This document shows positions 61,469 to 64,000 of a stretch of 64,000 bases of DNA, piece by piece. A program made the position numbers and the translations under genes. The stretch is from Thalassotalea_A litorea (GTDB lineage Bacteria; Pseudomonadota; Gammaproteobacteria; Enterobacterales; Alteromonadaceae). Position 1 is the first letter of the stretch, and each line of letters begins with the position of its first letter. The notes below the pieces were generated by a model. It searched no databases. It saw only the letters and a program-made list of their open reading frames with translations, and was not told the origin of the DNA. The stretch is from NCBI RefSeq assembly GCF_043642205.1, contig NZ_JBHZSG010000005.1:116038-180037 (forward strand). Direction: 5' to 3'.

Positions 61469-63829
61469 ATGTCACGAATCGTCGTAATCGATACAGAAAC
61501 AACAGGTGTTAGCCATTCAAGCGGTCATAGAGTTATCGAGCTCGCCGCTGTTGAGATCGTGGACGGTAAGCTTTCGAAGAAAAACTATTTCCATTCATTA
61601 ATAAATCCAGAAGGGCGGAAAATTAGCCCTGGTTCTAGGAAGGTTCATGGAATAAGAGACCAAGACCTCCAACAAAGCCCTACTTTTGCTGATATCGCAG
61701 AGAGCTTCTTAGATTTTATATCTGGAGCTGAGTTATCAACCTATAACCTAGATTTCGATTTGGGCTTCCTGCAAGCAGAACTAGATCGCGCTGGTTTAGA
61801 TGTTGTATTAAGAAGAGATTTTAAATGCTCTTGCCTAATGAAATCCATTGCGAACGGAGGTAAGTGGTTAAAACTCGACGCCGCGTGTCGCAGGTACTCC
61901 ATTGATATTTCATTAAGAAAGGTGCATGGCGCTTTAATCGATGCTCAATTGGCTGCCGAACTTTATATTAGGCATCACCTAACGGAGCAAGTACCACTGC
62001 AAGTGACCCCGCAGCTTAATAAGCACACAGCCCCTGTTGCTTTCCCAATCCCTAGAGCGTTTAGGCATCCAGAATCCAATGAAATGGTTCAATTAAACTA
62101 TTGTAAGAATCCAAATTGCGACAACTATGGCGTACCCGCTAAAAACCCTTTAAAGAATAAAGATGGCACTCCCAAGCGAGGGCTTGCAAATGATTATAAA
62201 CTAACAACCACTCGGTCAGGCAAGTCTCTTACTTGCAAGTTATGTAAAACTAGTACGCGCTTAATTAATAATAGAGCTTATGTATTAGAGTCTATAAGAA
62301 TTAACAATGAGCATTCGCTTCTGAGCGCTAGCTGTCCAAACGAATCCATCATTAAGGGGCGCGGGAAGGGAAAGCCTTGTAAAAATTTTAGCAAAGAGAT
62401 CCATAACTACCCTGATAACTATATTAAGAAGGGAATTAATTACTCCAAAGTTGCAGGATATGAACATAAAGGCACTCAGAGAATAGAATGTAAAGCTTGT
62501 GGCAAGCAATTCAATGTTGCAATCGATCCACAAGTAGGCCAACAGAACCACCAAATAAACGAGGCGCTTTTTTCATTATTAATAAATAAAGGGGTTATCA
62601 ATAGAATCCAAGAATCTTTGGGGATCAATGCGCCACTAATATATCAACGCATTGAGTTTTTCTATCAGCAATGCATTCAATTTGAGCAATGGCATATCAA
62701 GGAGAACATTCATAGGCTCCAAAACAAATCATTGGAGATCAGTATGGATAGACAACACTACCTCGCTAATTGGAGTGAAAAGAAAGATAGACGTCCAACA
62801 AAGTTAGTTAACACGTCATCTGTAGACAATAACTCACGATATGTACTTGCGAGCACAGTTAATTTTGATTTCACTTCTGACTGGCAAGCAATCAAAAAAG
62901 ATTTTAAAAAGCGAAAAGAAAGCTTTAAGCCAATTCATGAAAGAATCTACTCTCAGTACGTCGTATCCGATAGTGATGTAGAGTCAGATGACGTTGAAGA
63001 TGCCTTACCTCTTAAAGCACCTAGTAAACACTTATTAGTGCAGCAAACCTATTCGCTTATGGCTCATCTGGCCCAAGTAAAAAAGTTTTACGATTCTGCT
63101 AACCATGTTGACCTTTTCGCCGATGACGACGAAGGCTTCGAGCTTGGCATTTGTTTAACTTTGAACAAGTTAATTAAGTCTGGAAAAGTCTATCCAGTTT
63201 TGATTCGAGCTGACAGAAATAACGCCAGCCAAATGCAAGACAGACGTACTTGGTCTGAGCAGGTTTTGATCGAAGAAGGCTTTAGTGAATTAGAGATCAA
63301 GAATGCTCAGAATAATCAGGACGACTTAAACAAGTTGGCACATAAATATTTTTCGGCATCATTAATCCAACGCAACGAGAATATTGGTAATAGCAAGTCA
63401 GAATGGCTGGTACACCCCTTTCCGAAGTATAGACAGACAATGGACATTAAACCTTTAGTTCTCCCTGATGGTGAAATATCACAGGAATTATCTGAATCAC
63501 TATCAGATGTTTCGACACATGGCGTTGACAACTTTTTTCAAATGATACGTCGTAGGATTAATATGCTGGAACGTCCAATTACATCTGCGACAAACGGGTT
63601 GAGATGGAATGGTTACGCGTCATATAACCCTAAGTGGGCAGCAATGCTTATTGAAATATTCAGGGTTTACTCAAACTATGTATTAACTGATAAGAAGACA
63701 TTGATGAATAAAAAGAGCAAAAGGACGCCTAAGACTCCAGCTCAAAAACTCGGCCTTGCTGATGCTGGATACAGCATTGGAGATATATTATCTTTCTCAG
63801 TCATTAGTTCGAGCAAATTCAAGAATTAA
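61469..63829 (+). CDS. DEDDh exonuclease fused to zinc-ribbon/HTH and transposase-like region
   Basis: 786 aa. Residues 1-170: DnaQ-like 3'-5' exonuclease with all catalytic residues (D8, E10 in VIDTETTG; D97 in YNLDFDLGFL; H153 and D158 in HGALIDA). Then two cysteine zinc-ribbon-like segments: C212/C217 with C256/C259, and C289/C304 with C341/C344. Residues about 362-400 look like a helix-turn-helix. Residues about 420-740 recall IS1-like DDE transposases (SMDRQHYLANWS, SSVDNNSRYVL, HGVDNFFQMIRRRINMLERP, WNGYASYNPKW). Frequent AGA, AGG and ATA codons differ from the neighbours, suggesting transfer. Function unknown: defence, mobile element or regulator are all open. Confidence 0.85.
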   Translation: MSRIVVIDTETTGVSHSSGHRVIELAAVEIVDGKLSKKNYFHSLINPEGRKISPGSRKVHGIRDQDLQQSPTFADIAESFLDFISGAELSTYNLDFDLGFLQAELDRAGLDVVLRRDFKCSCLMKSIANGGKWLKLDAACRRYSIDISLRKVHGALIDAQLAAELYIRHHLTEQVPLQVTPQLNKHTAPVAFPIPRAFRHPESNEMVQLNYCKNPNCDNYGVPAKNPLKNKDGTPKRGLANDYKLTTTRSGKSLTCKLCKTSTRLINNRAYVLESIRINNEHSLLSASCPNESIIKGRGKGKPCKNFSKEIHNYPDNYIKKGINYSKVAGYEHKGTQRIECKACGKQFNVAIDPQVGQQNHQINEALFSLLINKGVINRIQESLGINAPLIYQRIEFFYQQCIQFEQWHIKENIHRLQNKSLEISMDRQHYLANWSEKKDRRPTKLVNTSSVDNNSRYVLASTVNFDFTSDWQAIKKDFKKRKESFKPIHERIYSQYVVSDSDVESDDVEDALPLKAPSKHLLVQQTYSLMAHLAQVKKFYDSANHVDLFADDDEGFELGICLTLNKLIKSGKVYPVLIRADRNNASQMQDRRTWSEQVLIEEGFSELEIKNAQNNQDDLNKLAHKYFSASLIQRNENIGNSKSEWLVHPFPKYRQTMDIKPLVLPDGEISQELSESLSDVSTHGVDNFFQMIRRRINMLERPITSATNGLRWNGYASYNPKWAAMLIEIFRVYSNYVLTDKKTLMNKKSKRTPKTPAQKLGLADAGYSIGDILSFSVISSSKFKN

Positions 63830-63960
63830 AGAATTAATCATTTGTAAAGCTTTTTACATCAAGCTTTGACTTTTGACGTTTAATCAGTAAATTAAATAAA
63901 TAGCCGGAGCTTACTTCCGCTTAGAGCGATCAGCAGTCATTCAAAGGGTAAATAATTTTA

Positions 63961-64000
63961 ATGAAAAATCATTGTTGTGAACAAATGAATGATGCAGTAG
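63961..64000 (+). CDS. Start of a small gene, possibly DUF6980-like, cut by the window edge
   Basis: Thirteen codons are visible, reading MKNHCCEQMNDAV, preceded by AAAGGG about 13 bases before the ATG. The CC-E-x-M opening recalls the DUF6980 family of small zinc-ribbon-like proteins, but 13 residues cannot prove it. It lies 131 bases after the exonuclease fusion gene on the same strand. Confidence 0.4.
   Translation, partial: MKNHCCEQMNDAV

Overview
The window looks like a draft-genome scaffold from a marine gammaproteobacterium, probably of the order Alteromonadales (family not resolved). The reasons are a COG3014-YcfL-LpoB lipoprotein cluster, a large TonB-dependent receptor, the ppsR/ppsA pair, two AroG/AroH-type DAHP synthases, a cbb3 oxidase operon, and a CTG-N10-CAG LexA box between dinG and polB. 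One 100-N assembly gap (4688-4787) falls inside a tRNA-Asn array.

Layout. 1-4.0 kb: start of a cbb3 oxidase operon (ccoN, ccoO start) read leftward from an FNR-like box, an exported orphan, a LysE exporter and a TonB-domain protein. 4.0-5.1 kb: a MITE-like element, a terminator, tRNA-Asn copies and the gap. 5.1-13.6 kb: MATE pump-uvrB, exported orphans, divergent queC/queE, a second MITE copy in inverse orientation, an Old Yellow Enzyme and a DUF5329 protein. 13.6-19.9 kb: dinG and polB share one SOS box and are flanked by two repeat arrays, a 133-bp tandem repeat and a 22-bp minisatellite interrupted by 182-bp blocks. Both arrays are built around the same pair of hairpins. 19.9-29.6 kb: metC, an AlkD-type glycosylase, a BASS transporter, membrane and exported orphans, GNAT, VanZ, GST, HD and nhaA. 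29.7-40.2 kb: phoA and a nucleoside-use region (udk-nupC-deoC leftward, deoB and a TonB receptor rightward, add-deoD-secreted orphan leftward). 40.5-50.3 kb: aroG, DUF2750, a run of envelope lipoproteins (COG3014, ycfL, lpoB, glycine-zipper protein, lipocalin), an exported EEP phosphatase, a large periplasmic-binding-like membrane protein, DUF4336 and a low-molecular-weight phosphatase. 50.4-61.0 kb: a collagen-like lipoprotein, aroH, ppsR/ppsA, ydiJ and two small genes. 61.0-64.0 kb: an AT-rich accessory segment.

How the genes fit together. The 31-40 kb block can import nucleosides (outer-membrane receptor, NupC), deaminate and phosphorolyse them (Add, DeoD), shuttle ribose phosphates (DeoB, DeoC) and salvage uridine (Udk), with PhoA available to strip phosphate outside the cytoplasm. 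PpsA (with PpsR) and the DAHP synthases meet at phosphoenolpyruvate. DinG, Pol II, UvrB and AlkD are DNA repair functions.

The most unusual item is the 786-aa protein at 61469-63829. It has an intact DEDDh exonuclease domain, two cysteine zinc-ribbon-like segments, a helix-turn-helix-like stretch and a C-terminal region resembling IS1-like DDE transposases. It sits behind two spaced direct repeats in AT-rich DNA, and a new small gene begins directly after it at the window edge.
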